33,986 nucleotides of DNA from an uncultured Lachnospiraceae bacterium (GCA_944384105.1 CALWSC010000037.1:1-33986), one strand, 5' to 3'. Shown: positions 1 to 8,283, counted from the stretch's first letter. Notes: generated from the sequence alone by a model not told the origin. Translations and numbers: made by a program.

Positions 1-594
1 GGGATTACTCTCAAATCCGCATGCCACGGTCGTCACAGGGGCCTCTGTTTTCTTTAACAGATAATACGTTGTAGTGCTCTTTGCCTGCCTGCGATTCACC
101 GGATCCACATTCTCTATTATCGATGCCTGAACCGCCTCCGCGAGTGCCTTTCCTTCCGCAGAATGTTCATAATAAAACGTCTGCGCACCGCGCACGCTCT
201 CTTCCGGGTAGCTGTTCTGGTGGATGCTGACCACGCATGCGGGCTTCGTCTCGTGAATAAGATCGCATCGCCTCTGCAAATCCTCGACCTGCTTGTTCTG
301 CGCATCCTCGCTGTAAAGCCCGCTGTCTGTCTCCCGCGTCATAACCACGGTACAGCCAGACTCTTCAAGCTCCTTTTTAACCTTCTGTGCTATCTCCAGG
401 TTCAGCTCCTTCTCCTGTATCCCTCCGACTCCCACCTTGCCGGGATCACGCCCGCCGTGCCCGGCATCCACAACCACAACCGCCGCACCGCCGGCTGCGC
501 TGGTACGGATTGCAAGCGCTCCCTCACGCGAGAGCAGGTACGCGCAGGCGAGCAGAAGCACTGCCATAGTAAGCTCCAACATTCTCTTTTTCAA
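1..594 (-). CDS. cwlD: N-acetylmuramoyl-L-alanine amidase, CwlD type (3' end outside window)
   Basis: Amidase_3 family protein, expected to cut the amide bond between muramic acid and the peptide stem. The CwlD branch makes muramic-lactam in spore cortex. The 198 visible codons show one N-terminal hydrophobic segment (about residues 9-22), then DAGHGG with zinc ligand His46, EKELNL with Glu61, and SIHQNS with His125. I chose a TTG start at 594 because GGAG lies 8 bases upstream; the next ATG is at 582 and has no better site. Near the window edge the sequence reads VACGFESNP, whereas family members normally have VE-x-GF-x-SNP, so the usual catalytic Glu appears to be Ala. The gene lies 76 bases downstream of the DivIVA-like gene, probably in the same operon. 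The family is certain; the CwlD subtype is likely. Confidence 0.88.
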   Translation of the reverse strand, partial: MKKRMLELTMAVLLLACAYLLSREGALAIRTSAAGGAAVVVVDAGHGGRDPGKVGVGGIQEKELNLEIAQKVKKELEESGCTVVMTRETDSGLYSEDAQNKQVEDLQRRCDLIHETKPACVVSIHQNSYPEESVRGAQTFYYEHSAEGKALAEAVQASIIENVDPVNRRQAKSTTTYYLLKKTEAPVTTVACGFESNP

Positions 595-670
595 GTCACT
601 GGCTCCGGAAACTTCTCTTGCTACATTCTATGCAGCCCTGCCGGATTCCTTGACTTCCCCGGAAAAACCG

Positions 671-1546
671 TTATTCTTCGTCCTTGGAAAAGATGCGCGC
701 AAGCTCCAGGTCGTCCTCGAAATCATCATCTTCATCGTCGAAATCGAGTTCTTCCTCCATACCTGCATCTGTTGCCGGCTCTTTCTCTTCCTGAACCGGC
801 TCCGTCTCCGGTTCTGCACACTCCTGTTCCTCAGCCGGCTGTGCCTGCTTCCCGGTCTCCGCTGACGCTGACAAAGCCTCCTGTTCCATTCGTGCCGCTA
901 TCTCCTGCGGGTCGCCGAGTGTCTCCGGCATTGTGCTTAAAATCTGATGAATCTCCTTGTAAGAAGCCATAAAGCGCTTCTGCGCCTGATTAATCAGCTC
1001 CACAATCTCACTTAATTCCTCCTGAACCGCAGCATACTTCTTTCTGCCGTCCGTGAGCTTTTCGTCAACCTCTTTCTGCACCGCCGACGCGTATGCAAGA
1101 GAATCAGCCTTGGCCTTCTCTATCATCTGGCTGCTGACTGTCTTAGCGTCATCCAGAAGCTGCTGCGCGTACGCCTGAGACTCCTTTACCACATGCTCAG
1201 AGCTCTCCTGTGCTTCCTTTCGCATACCGGCAGACTTCTCCTGCGCTTCGTTTAATATCTTCTCCGAGCGCACCTGTGCGTCAAAGACCAGCCTGCCGAT
1301 GCTCTCATAATTATCCGCATACTTCTGATACTTCGTCTTAATCTCTTCCTCAAGCTTCTCGATCTGCGCTTCCTTCTCCGCAACCTGAGCAGTCAGCTCC
1401 TCAATCTTTTCATCCTTCTCCGCAAGCTGCTTCTGCAGTCCTGCACGCTCTGTATATGCCGCCTCCTTCATTGCCGTGATCTGGCGCAGCACATCCTCCT
1501 TGTCAAAGCCGCCCATCAGCGTTGTCTTGAACATCTCTTCAGCCAT
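671..1546 (-). CDS. DivIVA-like coiled-coil protein
   Basis: A 291-residue protein. The N-terminus (FKTTLMGGFDKEDV, residues 6-19) resembles the membrane-targeting start of DivIVA/GpsB proteins. A long Glu/Lys/Ala-rich coiled coil follows (about residues 20-215), and the tail is very acidic (EPE, DEDDD runs). DivIVA-family proteins assemble at curved membrane and organise division, sporulation or wall synthesis. I chose ATG at 1546 rather than an ATG 30 bases upstream because GAGAGGAG lies inside the longer version, at the right distance from the inner ATG. It sits 52 bases after the GH18 gene and before the amidase, which suggests a wall or spore-envelope operon. The exact subfamily cannot be told. 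Confidence 0.8.
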   Translation of the reverse strand: MAEEMFKTTLMGGFDKEDVLRQITAMKEAAYTERAGLQKQLAEKDEKIEELTAQVAEKEAQIEKLEEEIKTKYQKYADNYESIGRLVFDAQVRSEKILNEAQEKSAGMRKEAQESSEHVVKESQAYAQQLLDDAKTVSSQMIEKAKADSLAYASAVQKEVDEKLTDGRKKYAAVQEELSEIVELINQAQKRFMASYKEIHQILSTMPETLGDPQEIAARMEQEALSASAETGKQAQPAEEQECAEPETEPVQEEKEPATDAGMEEELDFDDEDDDFEDDLELARIFSKDEE

Positions 1547-1598
1547 ATGTCCATTCTCTCCTCTCTGGAATCTCATTTTTTTGACTGCCCATACCGGG

Positions 1599-3302
1599 TC
1601 AGTTCTTCAGATATTCGGAAATCACGCTCCAGATTGCGGAATTCTCGAAGCCCAGCTTCCACTCCGCAACGCCTCCGAGCTGATATTTATCAATAAGCTC
1701 CAGCTTCTTTCTCAGTGAAGCCTCGTCTTCCACCCAGATTGTATACCTCGCATCTTCTGTCTCGGACTGCGCAACATTCTGTCCTACAGAATCATCCCAC
1801 TGCACCTGCATCTGATGCTCTGCGATATACATCTGCGCCTCATCCATGCCGAGCACCTCGCTCTCCAGCGCTCCGCTGCCAAAATTCTCAATCCAGACTC
1901 TCGTGTAGAACGGAATCGCATTGATAACCTTCTTCGACGGAATCTCCGCCGTCATTCCGGCGATGCCCTCCTCTACAAACGGCAGCGATGCCACGGAGCC
2001 AGCCTCCTCACTTCCCCGGTAATGCTCATCATAGCCCATCATGATCACATAATCGGCATATGTACCAAGCTCCTTCAGGTTGTAATGAGCGTTAAACGAC
2101 TTCGGCACCGGCACATCCACAGACACAACGAGGTTTTGGCTGTGCGCCTGCAGAGCCAGCTCTCTCACAAACTGCAGATAATGGGGCGCCTCATCCTCCG
2201 TCACCTGCTCAAAATCCACATTGATGCCGTCCATCGGCGTAACCTGCGCATATGTCAGAAGCTGCGTAATGATATTCTGTCTTGCGTTTGAGCTTGCGAG
2301 TACCTGCAGCATATCCACATCCGGGTTAAAGTTATCGATTAGTCCCCAAATCTCATTTCCCGCTCCATGAACTGCAGCGGCATACTCCGCATTGGCAAGG
2401 CTGGAAACTGTCCCGTCATTTCCTGTCACGGAAAACCAGGTCGGCGAGATCACATTGGTCCCGCTGACTGCGGAGAGCACGTTTCCGATTTCACCGTTTC
2501 CGTCCTGACTCGTAACTTGATGCCACGCTAAATTAATCTTGTGGTCACGCAGAATACTGCTCGCGGACTCCGGCTCCGCCGGCTTCTCCACATCTGTCAG
2601 TTCTCCCAGAGCCTCTGTCTCAATATAGCCGCGGAATCCGTCACTGGTAACAACCTCCATCCAGTCTTCAAGATCTTCCACAACATAGACGCTCTCGTTA
2701 TCCTCCGCGCGGATATTCTTGAGAATCGGGCTCTTAATGCCGCCGCGCACACGCACTGCGCTGTCCTTTGTCACAACTGCGCTCTTTAAATTTGTCCAGT
2801 CCGTCTGCACCACTATACGCGCCGGATCGGAATATTCTTCCATGGATACGGTCCCCATACTGCTGACAAAATCATATGATACCCAGCGCGTATCACCCTG
2901 TGTGACCAGATCCGGCCTGCCTTCGCTGTCCACATCATCCGTGCTGTCAGGCGCGATCTCCCTTATACTCTCCGTAGTCGTGTACAGCAGCCGTCCCTTA
3001 TCCTGATCCCAGTAAAATCTCGGATTGATATATGCGTTCACTGTGTCCAGGGGCAGATAAGTCTGCCCGTCAATAATCTGAGCTGATTCTTCCAGTACGG
3101 TTCCATTTACAACGAGCGCCGCCTCGTCCTCACGCTCAATTCCAAAGTAATTTTTCGCATCCGCCATCTCCTTTGTCGGGCGGAAATGATTCACAGCCAC
3201 GGATACTGCCCCCGCTGCCGTTACTACTATGATTAAACCGATCACAACTGCAACCGGTGATACGTTCCTTCTTCGTCTCCTTTTCCTGCGTCCTACAGCC
3301 AT
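1599..3302 (-). CDS. Membrane-anchored GH18 protein with stalk-like and SH3 domains
   Basis: A 567-residue protein. A very basic N-terminus (GRRKRRRRR) precedes one membrane segment (about 16-38), so it is probably an anchored extracellular protein. Residues 62-110 resemble the copper-amine-oxidase-N 'stalk' domain (VVNGT...DGQTYLPL). Residues 175-235 form a bacterial SH3-like domain. Residues 255-567 are a GH18 barrel with the catalytic signature DGINVDFE at 358-365 (proton donor Glu365). GH18 relatives with this layout include spore cortex or wall glucosaminidases of the YaaH/SleL type, so the substrate is more likely peptidoglycan than chitin; this is inference. ATG 3302 has GGGAGG five bases upstream. 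A good promoter lies at 3349-3377. Confidence 0.9.
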   Translation of the reverse strand: MAVGRRKRRRRRNVSPVAVVIGLIIVVTAAGAVSVAVNHFRPTKEMADAKNYFGIEREDEAALVVNGTVLEESAQIIDGQTYLPLDTVNAYINPRFYWDQDKGRLLYTTTESIREIAPDSTDDVDSEGRPDLVTQGDTRWVSYDFVSSMGTVSMEEYSDPARIVVQTDWTNLKSAVVTKDSAVRVRGGIKSPILKNIRAEDNESVYVVEDLEDWMEVVTSDGFRGYIETEALGELTDVEKPAEPESASSILRDHKINLAWHQVTSQDGNGEIGNVLSAVSGTNVISPTWFSVTGNDGTVSSLANAEYAAAVHGAGNEIWGLIDNFNPDVDMLQVLASSNARQNIITQLLTYAQVTPMDGINVDFEQVTEDEAPHYLQFVRELALQAHSQNLVVSVDVPVPKSFNAHYNLKELGTYADYVIMMGYDEHYRGSEEAGSVASLPFVEEGIAGMTAEIPSKKVINAIPFYTRVWIENFGSGALESEVLGMDEAQMYIAEHQMQVQWDDSVGQNVAQSETEDARYTIWVEDEASLRKKLELIDKYQLGGVAEWKLGFENSAIWSVISEYLKN

Positions 3303-3348
3303 AATAACCTCCCTTGCCGCATATCCCTTTCTCTCCCCCGCTTTCCCC

Positions 3349-3377
3349 ATTATAACAGCAAAAACCCCTGGTAGCAA
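3349..3377 (-). promoter_or_regulatory. Sigma-A promoter of the GH18-DivIVA-amidase operon
   Basis: On the minus strand TTGCTA (3372-3377) is followed after exactly 17 bases by TATAAT (3349-3354). Transcription would start near 3342, about 40 bases before the GH18 start codon. Confidence 0.75.
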
Positions 3378-3432
3378 CAATTATACACGAAGGGACCTGC
3401 ATCTGTTTGCATTATCAGAGGTTTTTCTTTAC

Positions 3433-3657
3433 TTATTCATCTTCTACAAATTCAAAATTAATGCGTCGGATCTCACCTCCCTCACCTGTATAATCCCGCA
3501 TGTATGTGCCATCCTCTGCGATCACACATGCTCTGGCGATCTCTTTCGGAGTGCTGGATTCTCCGTCGAGCAACAACTCTATCCCCTGCCTGCGGTATTC
3601 CCGCAGTTCACTCCTGAGATCTTCCATCTCTTTTTCCTGCTTCTTTTTCTGTTTCAT
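3433..3657 (-). CDS. Small hypothetical protein
   Basis: A 74-residue protein, not recognised. It starts with a Lys/Glu-rich helix (MKQKKKQEKEMEDLRSELRE), continues with a mixed stretch (GIELLLDGESSTPKEIA, then ACVIAEDGTYMRDY) and ends in an acidic tail. It has no membrane segment. ATG 3657 has GGGAGG four bases upstream, a strong site that supports real translation. It is the gene upstream of the GH18 gene on the same strand, but the GH18 promoter lies between them. The middle part could be a small DNA- or protein-binding fold, but I cannot assign a family. Confidence 0.65.
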   Translation of the reverse strand: MKQKKKQEKEMEDLRSELREYRRQGIELLLDGESSTPKEIARACVIAEDGTYMRDYTGEGGEIRRINFEFVEDE

Positions 3658-4074
3658 GTGTCCTCCCTGTCAGCCGAAAAGTCAGCTTCCCCCTGAGAGC
3701 CCGGAAAAAGCCGAAGCTGGAGCCAGTAGAGCCGTCCTGCAGGCAGCCACAAGTAGGTTCTGTATTATTCGTTTCATAGAAAATTGGATTTTTCTTAGAT
3801 ATGCAGACGCAAAAAGGTGTGAAAAAATATGAAATGAATTCGATAAGATACTGACCGGGGATGATATCCCCAGGGAACGCTTCTGCTCTTTCTGAATTCT
3901 ATTATATCGTCTGGTTAATAAAATTCAAGCCTTTTTGTGAAAAAAGTTTACTTTAGAGCATAAATGTTTTAAGTGTGCGATTCTACATACAATTACATTA
4001 CAGCCTGATTATTTTATTAGAAATCCATTTCCGTCAATTTGAAGTTAGATACCTCTGATAAATTACAAAAACAT
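3658..4074. other. Intergenic region between divergent genes
   Basis: No convincing gene on either strand. The left part is moderately GC-rich; the right part (3900-4074) is AT-rich. A perfect short hairpin (GGGGAT-GAT-ATCCCC) lies at 3857-3871, and GAATTC occurs on either side of it. It is not followed by a T-run, so it does not look like a terminator. I found no promoter for the small minus-strand ORF. Confidence 0.5.
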
Positions 4075-4103
4075 TTGGAAAAATACTCGTATTGCGTTAT
4101 AAT
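4075..4103 (+). promoter_or_regulatory. Sigma-A promoter of ppa
   Basis: TTGGAA (4075-4080) and a perfect TATAAT (4098-4103) are separated by 17 bases. The start site would be near 4110, leaving a leader of about 27 bases that contains the AAAGGAGG ribosome binding site. Confidence 0.8.
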
Positions 4104-4136
4104 AATAGAAAATACTCAGTGCAAAGGAGGATATCT

Positions 4137-4679
4137 ATGAATATTTGGCACGATATTGGGGAAGACAGGATTTATCCTACGGATTTTATGGCAGTAATCG
4201 AGATACCAAAAGGAAGCAATAAGAAATATGAATTAGATAAGGAAACCGGACTGCTGTCTCTGGATCGGATCTTATTTACTGCAACGCACTATCCCATGAA
4301 TTACGGATTTATTCCCAGAACGTACGGGGATGACAAAGATCCTCTCGATGTTTTGGTGCTCTGTTCTGAGGCAATCGAGCCAATGACTCTGGTACGCTGC
4401 TACCCTATTGGCGTGATGCGCATGGAAGACGGCGGGATGGGGGATGAGAAAATCATAGCGATTCCTTACGGCGACCCGACCTATATGGGGTATACAGACA
4501 TCAATGAGCTTCCAAAACATATCTTTGATGAGCTGAAGCATTTCTTCTCCATCTATAAGCATCTGGAAGGCAAGGAAACTGTGGTCAATGAATTCGGAGG
4601 ACCGATACCGGCAGTGGAGACTATAGAGAAGTGTATGGAAAATTATAAGAGGAAATTTGTGGACGGAGAAGATATCTGA
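4137..4679 (+). CDS. ppa: Inorganic pyrophosphatase, family I
   Basis: A 180-residue cytoplasmic enzyme that hydrolyses pyrophosphate to phosphate, pulling biosynthetic reactions forward. The family I signature DDKDPLDVLVL (metal-binding aspartates) is at residues 62-72; upstream are EIPKGSNKKYELD and HYPMNYGFIPRTYGDD, both typical of the active site. Length matches bacterial family I enzymes (about 165-180). ATG 4137 lies 6 bases after AAAGGAGG; an in-frame ATG 45 bases upstream lacks such a site and falls before the expected transcription start. Clostridia often have family II or membrane pyrophosphatases instead, but a family I enzyme is not unusual. Confidence 0.97.
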   Translation: MNIWHDIGEDRIYPTDFMAVIEIPKGSNKKYELDKETGLLSLDRILFTATHYPMNYGFIPRTYGDDKDPLDVLVLCSEAIEPMTLVRCYPIGVMRMEDGGMGDEKIIAIPYGDPTYMGYTDINELPKHIFDELKHFFSIYKHLEGKETVVNEFGGPIPAVETIEKCMENYKRKFVDGEDI

Positions 4680-4682
4680 GAG

Positions 4683-4712
4683 TTTACGCAGCTTCTCGGC
4701 ATGTGATATAAT
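4683..4712 (+). promoter_or_regulatory. Promoter upstream of the RNA methyltransferase gene
   Basis: TTTACG (4683-4688) and TATAAT (4707-4712) are spaced 18 bases apart, with TG one base before the -10 hexamer (extended -10). It begins just after the ppa stop codon, so the methyltransferase probably has its own transcript. Confidence 0.65.
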
Positions 4713-4783
4713 GTGCGTTAGCAAACGGCAGCTGCAATGCGATCAGGGCTGCCGGAATAAATCACATAGAATACGAGGTGGAC

Positions 4784-5938
4784 ATGGAACGAAAGATATG
4801 CGAATTAAAAGAAAAAGGCTGCGGGGGCTGCCCGCTGCTATTGACGGATTATAAAGAACAGCTGAAGCAAAAACGCAAATATGTGCAGAAATTGCTTGGA
4901 AATTACGGAAAGATTCAGCCCGTACTGGGAATGGAGGATCCATACCACTATAGAAATAAAGCAATTTCGACTTTTGCCCTGGGAAAAGGTCGACAGCTTA
5001 TCAGCGGAATTTATGCCCGCGGGACACATTTTGTACTTCCGGTTGAAAGCTGCCTGCTGCATCATCCGCGGCTTGACCAAGCTGTCGATGCAGTGCGCAG
5101 GGCTGCAGCAGCCTGCAAATACAGACCATATGACGAGGACAGGCGCACCGGTCTGATCCGCCATGTGCTGGTGCGCCACAGCCGTCTGACAGATGAGCTG
5201 CTGGTAGTACTTGTCACAGCGTCTCCTGTTCTCCCGGGCGCCAGAAATTTTGTAAAGAAAGTGCGCGAGCTGTGCCCGGGTGTCGCTTCGATTGTCCAGA
5301 ATATCAATCCCCGCGATACGAGCGCAGTGCTTGGATTTTCAGAAAAAGTTCTCTGCGGCAGAGGATTTATTGTAGATGAACTCTGCGGCGTCCGGTTCCG
5401 CATTGCCGCTTCCAGCTTCTTCCAGGTAAACCCCGTGCAGACTGAGGTTCTCTACCGCACAGCGATAGACGCCGCCAGGCTCGACAAGAGCCAGTCTGTA
5501 CTGGATGCCTACTGCGGAGTGGGAACCATCGGACTTGCCGCCGCCGCGCACGCAGGAAGCGTGCTGGGAATCGAAAGAAATTCCAGCGCTGTCAAATGCG
5601 CGGTTCAGAATGCCCGTGAAAACCATATCGGCAACGCCCGGTTTGAAAACGCAGACGCCACTGCCGCAATCCTTAAAATGGCAGCGCGCAAAGAACATAT
5701 GGATGTCGTCTTCATGGATCCTCCCCGTGCAGGAAGTACCCCTGAATTTTTAGATGCAGTAACCAGGCTGCAGCCAAAGCAGCTTGTCTATATATCATGT
5801 AATCCTCAGACACAGAAGCGAGATCTGGAAATTCTGGTAAAAAAGGGATGGCAGGTCAGGAGAATACAGCCTGTAGATATGTTTCCGCATACGGAGCATG
5901 TGGAGACAGTGGTGCGCTTACAAAGAAAGCCCACCTAG
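4784..5938 (+). CDS. RNA m5U methyltransferase (TrmA/RlmD superfamily), Fe-S type
   Basis: A 384-residue SAM-dependent enzyme that methylates uracil C5 in rRNA or tRNA. Iron-sulfur cysteines are C6, C13, C16 and C90. The SAM site is DAYCGVGTIG (241-250), followed by MDPPRAG (311-317). The catalytic cysteine is C339 in YISCNP, and the base is E371 in HTEHVE. I chose ATG 4784 (GAGG five bases upstream) over a GTG six bases earlier. The usual N-terminal TRAM domain of RlmD/RlmCD proteins is missing: the protein opens directly at the Fe-S cysteines, so it is shorter than the roughly 450-residue members. The target could be 23S rRNA U1939 or U747; this cannot be decided here. Confidence 0.93.
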   Translation: MERKICELKEKGCGGCPLLLTDYKEQLKQKRKYVQKLLGNYGKIQPVLGMEDPYHYRNKAISTFALGKGRQLISGIYARGTHFVLPVESCLLHHPRLDQAVDAVRRAAAACKYRPYDEDRRTGLIRHVLVRHSRLTDELLVVLVTASPVLPGARNFVKKVRELCPGVASIVQNINPRDTSAVLGFSEKVLCGRGFIVDELCGVRFRIAASSFFQVNPVQTEVLYRTAIDAARLDKSQSVLDAYCGVGTIGLAAAAHAGSVLGIERNSSAVKCAVQNARENHIGNARFENADATAAILKMAARKEHMDVVFMDPPRAGSTPEFLDAVTRLQPKQLVYISCNPQTQKRDLEILVKKGWQVRRIQPVDMFPHTEHVETVVRLQRKPT

Positions 5939-5968
5939 AAGCCCTCGAACTTTACACACTTGGCTTTA

Positions 5969-5992
5969 GGGATACTCTCAACAGAGTATCCC
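5969..5992. repeat. Perfect 10-bp inverted repeat (hairpin)
   Basis: GGGATACTCT, a CAAC loop and AGAGTATCCC. It lies 30 bases after the methyltransferase stop. No T-run follows on either strand, so it is not a standard Rho-independent terminator. It may stabilise the 3' end of the mRNA or be a repeat-family copy. Confidence 0.7.
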
Positions 5993-6287
5993 TGCACTGC
6001 TGATCTAATACATTGCAAATAAGGAACGGACAAATCACCGTTTCATAAGTGATTCCTCCTTCCAGCCAGTATCCGAAATACGGAAATACTCTTCCTGATC
6101 AGGCGAAAATACAACAAGGCAATGGCGGCAAAAAACGGAATCTGAAAAACATTGCTCATCTGGAGACGGTTGTCTTTCTTTCCATGTAAGAAAACGGTGA
6201 TTATTCAATCGCCGCAATTCTCTAGTATGAGGCTGAGAAAAACTGGATTTATTCCTCTCTCTGAGCCCGTTAAATGCCTGAGGGCAA
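5993..6287. other. Intergenic region between two convergent gene ends
   Basis: About 295 bases without a convincing gene. A minus-strand frame (6035-6325) stays open for 96 codons but has an odd composition, overlaps the MFS 3' end and has no start signal, so I do not call it. The one notable signal is the orphan ribosome binding site at 6055-6061, listed separately. Confidence 0.5.
6035..6061 (-). other. Orphan strong RBS followed by a three-codon ORF
   Basis: On the minus strand AAGGAGG (6055-6061), an 8-base spacer and ATG (6046) are followed by AAA, CGG and the stop TGA (6035). A perfect translation start leads to only Met-Lys-Arg. This may be the remnant of a lost gene, a translated minimal ORF, or chance. 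Confidence 0.4.
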
Positions 6288-7673
6288 TCAGCGGACTGAA
6301 CGGTTTTTAATCCCAAAAACCGCAATCAGGAGTAATACTGCTGCCCCTGCGGACATACCCAGGAATGCGATATTCATTCCGTGCATCAGCGCCCCGTCAC
6401 CAAAGGAAGATTCGGATGCAGCGCTCACTGCTGTCATAATACCCACGAACAACGCGGAACCTATGGAACCGGCGATTGTCCTGAAAGATGTGAGAAGCGA
6501 TGACGCATCCGCCACTTTCTTTAACTCCACGCGGCTCGTTCCCCAGGTTAAAAGCGGCATCATCAGACTGCCGATGGAAATATTGCGGATTACATTCAGG
6601 CAGGCTGCAACCCAAAGAGGTGTGCCCATTGTCAGGAATGCCATACCGACATTGCTGATGACGAGAACAGCGGCGCCTGCAACAAATATTTTTTTAATCC
6701 CCATTTTGTCATAAATGCGTCCGGCAAACGGGCTTACGATTGCTGTTGCCAGAGACCCGGGAAGCGTCACCAGACCGGACACTACCGCTGAATATCCCAT
6801 AACACTTTGAACGTACAGCGGCATCAGCACAGAAGAGCCCATCATCACCAGATACAGAACCATACTGGAAATTACACTGATGGTATAGTCCCGGTTCTTC
6901 ATGATCTTTACATCGAGGAACGGCTTTTCCAGCTTACACTGCCGCAGAATAAACACGATGCCTGCAGCGATGCCGATCAGCAGCGGCACTCCTGCTTCTG
7001 CGCTGACTATGCCGCAGCTGCTTAGATTTCCGATTCCCAGAGTGATGCCTCCAAACACCAGAATGCTTTCTGCAAAGGAAAGAAAATCAAACTTCTTGTC
7101 CTGAAGCTCCAGTACATTTTCAAAAACAATACAGGAGGTCGCAAAAGATACCGCCATGATAACCAGTACCACATAGAAAATGGATTTCCATCCAAAGGCA
7201 TCGATGAGCAGTCCCGCAATCGTGGGCGCAATCACCGGAGCCGCCGTAGTTGCCAGACCATAAATTCCCATCATGCCCCCTTTCTTCTCCACAGGGTACA
7301 CGGTCAGGATAATCACCTGCGCGGACGACATCAAAATCCCGTTGCCGCACGCCTGAATTACTCTTCCCGCCATCATCACGCCGAAACTGCGTGCAAAAAT
7401 GCTCAGCAGCAAACCGGCGATAAAGCTACCGATTCCGGCCAAATATAATCTCTTTGTGGGAAAACGCGTAATCAAAAATGCAGTCAGAGGAAGCACTATT
7501 CCCATTGCAAGGGAATATCCGCTTGTGACCCACTGCCCGGCAGACGTGCCGACTCCAAAATAAGACGTTACATCAGGCAGCGCTGTGGTCATTGCCGTGG
7601 ACAACAGCGAAGACGCAATGCCCGAAATTACCAGACATAAAAAAATCATACTTCTCTTTTTTTCACTTATCAT
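6288..7673 (-). CDS. MFS multidrug efflux transporter, DHA2 (EmrB/QacA) type
   Basis: A 461-residue proton-driven exporter, hydrophobic throughout with 12-14 membrane segments. Motifs of the drug:H+ antiporters are visible: LITRFPTKRLYLAG after the second segment (motif A-like), GRVIQACGNGILMSSAQ, and GRIYDKMGIKK in the second half. Residues near 20-45 (MTTALPDVTSYFGVG, QWVTSGYSLAMG) are typical of the DHA2 family. ATG 7673 has GGGAG seven bases upstream and overlaps the 3' end of the marR-like gene by 11 bases, so translation is probably coupled and the exporter is likely under MarR control. The substrate cannot be told. Confidence 0.93.
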   Translation of the reverse strand: MISEKKRSMIFLCLVISGIASSLLSTAMTTALPDVTSYFGVGTSAGQWVTSGYSLAMGIVLPLTAFLITRFPTKRLYLAGIGSFIAGLLLSIFARSFGVMMAGRVIQACGNGILMSSAQVIILTVYPVEKKGGMMGIYGLATTAAPVIAPTIAGLLIDAFGWKSIFYVVLVIMAVSFATSCIVFENVLELQDKKFDFLSFAESILVFGGITLGIGNLSSCGIVSAEAGVPLLIGIAAGIVFILRQCKLEKPFLDVKIMKNRDYTISVISSMVLYLVMMGSSVLMPLYVQSVMGYSAVVSGLVTLPGSLATAIVSPFAGRIYDKMGIKKIFVAGAAVLVISNVGMAFLTMGTPLWVAACLNVIRNISIGSLMMPLLTWGTSRVELKKVADASSLLTSFRTIAGSIGSALFVGIMTAVSAASESSFGDGALMHGMNIAFLGMSAGAAVLLLIAVFGIKNRSVR

Positions 7674-8124
7674 GATGTCTCTCCCTTTTGTGCCATACCT
7701 TCTGTGTTACATTTTCAGCCATCTGCCTGAGCGTCTGTACCGCTGCATCCATCTCCTCTGCGCTTATGCCGGCGCTTAGAATCTCATAAAAATCCCCATG
7801 GATTCTTTTCACCTTTTCTGCCGCCGGAACTGCTTTATCCGTCAGGAAGAGATGCTTTACCCGCCGATCCCGCGCATCGCTCTTTACTCTGATATATTCC
7901 ACCTCTGTCAGCTTCCGGATTATTTTGGTCAGCGTCGCACTGTCTACTCTGATAAACTGAGCCATCTCCTGGGGCGTAGCGCCCGGATGATCATAGAGAT
8001 ACTCAATATAAAACTGCTGTCCCCATCCTATCTCGAATCCGGACAGTTCCCGGTCATAATACATCCGCATAAGCCTGTCAAAAATGGATATGTACTTCTG
8101 TATATCCGAAAATCCGTCATTCAT
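7663..8124 (-). CDS. MarR family transcriptional regulator
   Basis: A 153-residue winged-helix repressor. The DNA-binding part runs through GATPQEMAQFIRVDSATLTKIIRKL (about 49-73) and the wing DARDRRVKHLFLT (about 82-94); the ends form the dimer helices. MarR proteins usually repress their own operon until a drug or metabolite binds. Here the gene is first in an operon with the MFS exporter (11-base overlap), and the promoter carries a palindrome over the -10 box. ATG 8124 has AGGAAG eight bases upstream. Confidence 0.93.
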   Translation of the reverse strand: MNDGFSDIQKYISIFDRLMRMYYDRELSGFEIGWGQQFYIEYLYDHPGATPQEMAQFIRVDSATLTKIIRKLTEVEYIRVKSDARDRRVKHLFLTDKAVPAAEKVKRIHGDFYEILSAGISAEEMDAAVQTLRQMAENVTQKVWHKRERHHDK

Positions 8125-8163
8125 AGTCTTTTCTTCCTTTCCTGTTTTTTACTTTCTGCACAA

Positions 8164-8198
8164 TTTGTAACTATATCACAAAATAGTAGCGCGCGCAA
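8164..8198 (-). promoter_or_regulatory. marR-MFS promoter with probable MarR operator
   Basis: On the minus strand TTGCGC (8193-8198), 17 bases, TATAGT (8170-8175). An imperfect palindrome with outer arms TTTGT and ACAAA (8164-8182) covers the -10 box, which is the usual place for MarR autorepression. Confidence 0.65.
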
Positions 8199-8226
8199 CC
8201 ATTTAATTACCGCATCATGATCTCTG

Positions 8227-8273
8227 AAAAAAAAATACCGCAGCGGCATCTTTTTCTCCGACACCTCTGCGGT
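8227..8273 (-). terminator. Rho-independent terminator of the arginase-family gene
   Basis: Reading on the minus strand after the stop at 8284: ACCGCAG and CTGCGGT arms (8267-8273 and 8237-8243) with an inner CGG/CCG pairing, followed by A and nine T. Confidence 0.8.
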
Positions 8274-8283
8274 CAAAATCCTG

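Noticed and set aside
163-972. Long plus-strand open frame
   Set aside because: It lies antisense to the amidase and DivIVA-like genes, which have clear family motifs; its Leu/Pro/His-rich composition is typical of a shadow frame.
6035-6325. 96-codon open frame on the minus strand
   Set aside because: It overlaps the MFS 3' end, has no ribosome binding site at its start and shows no recognisable protein pattern. Only the orphan start signal near its end is kept.
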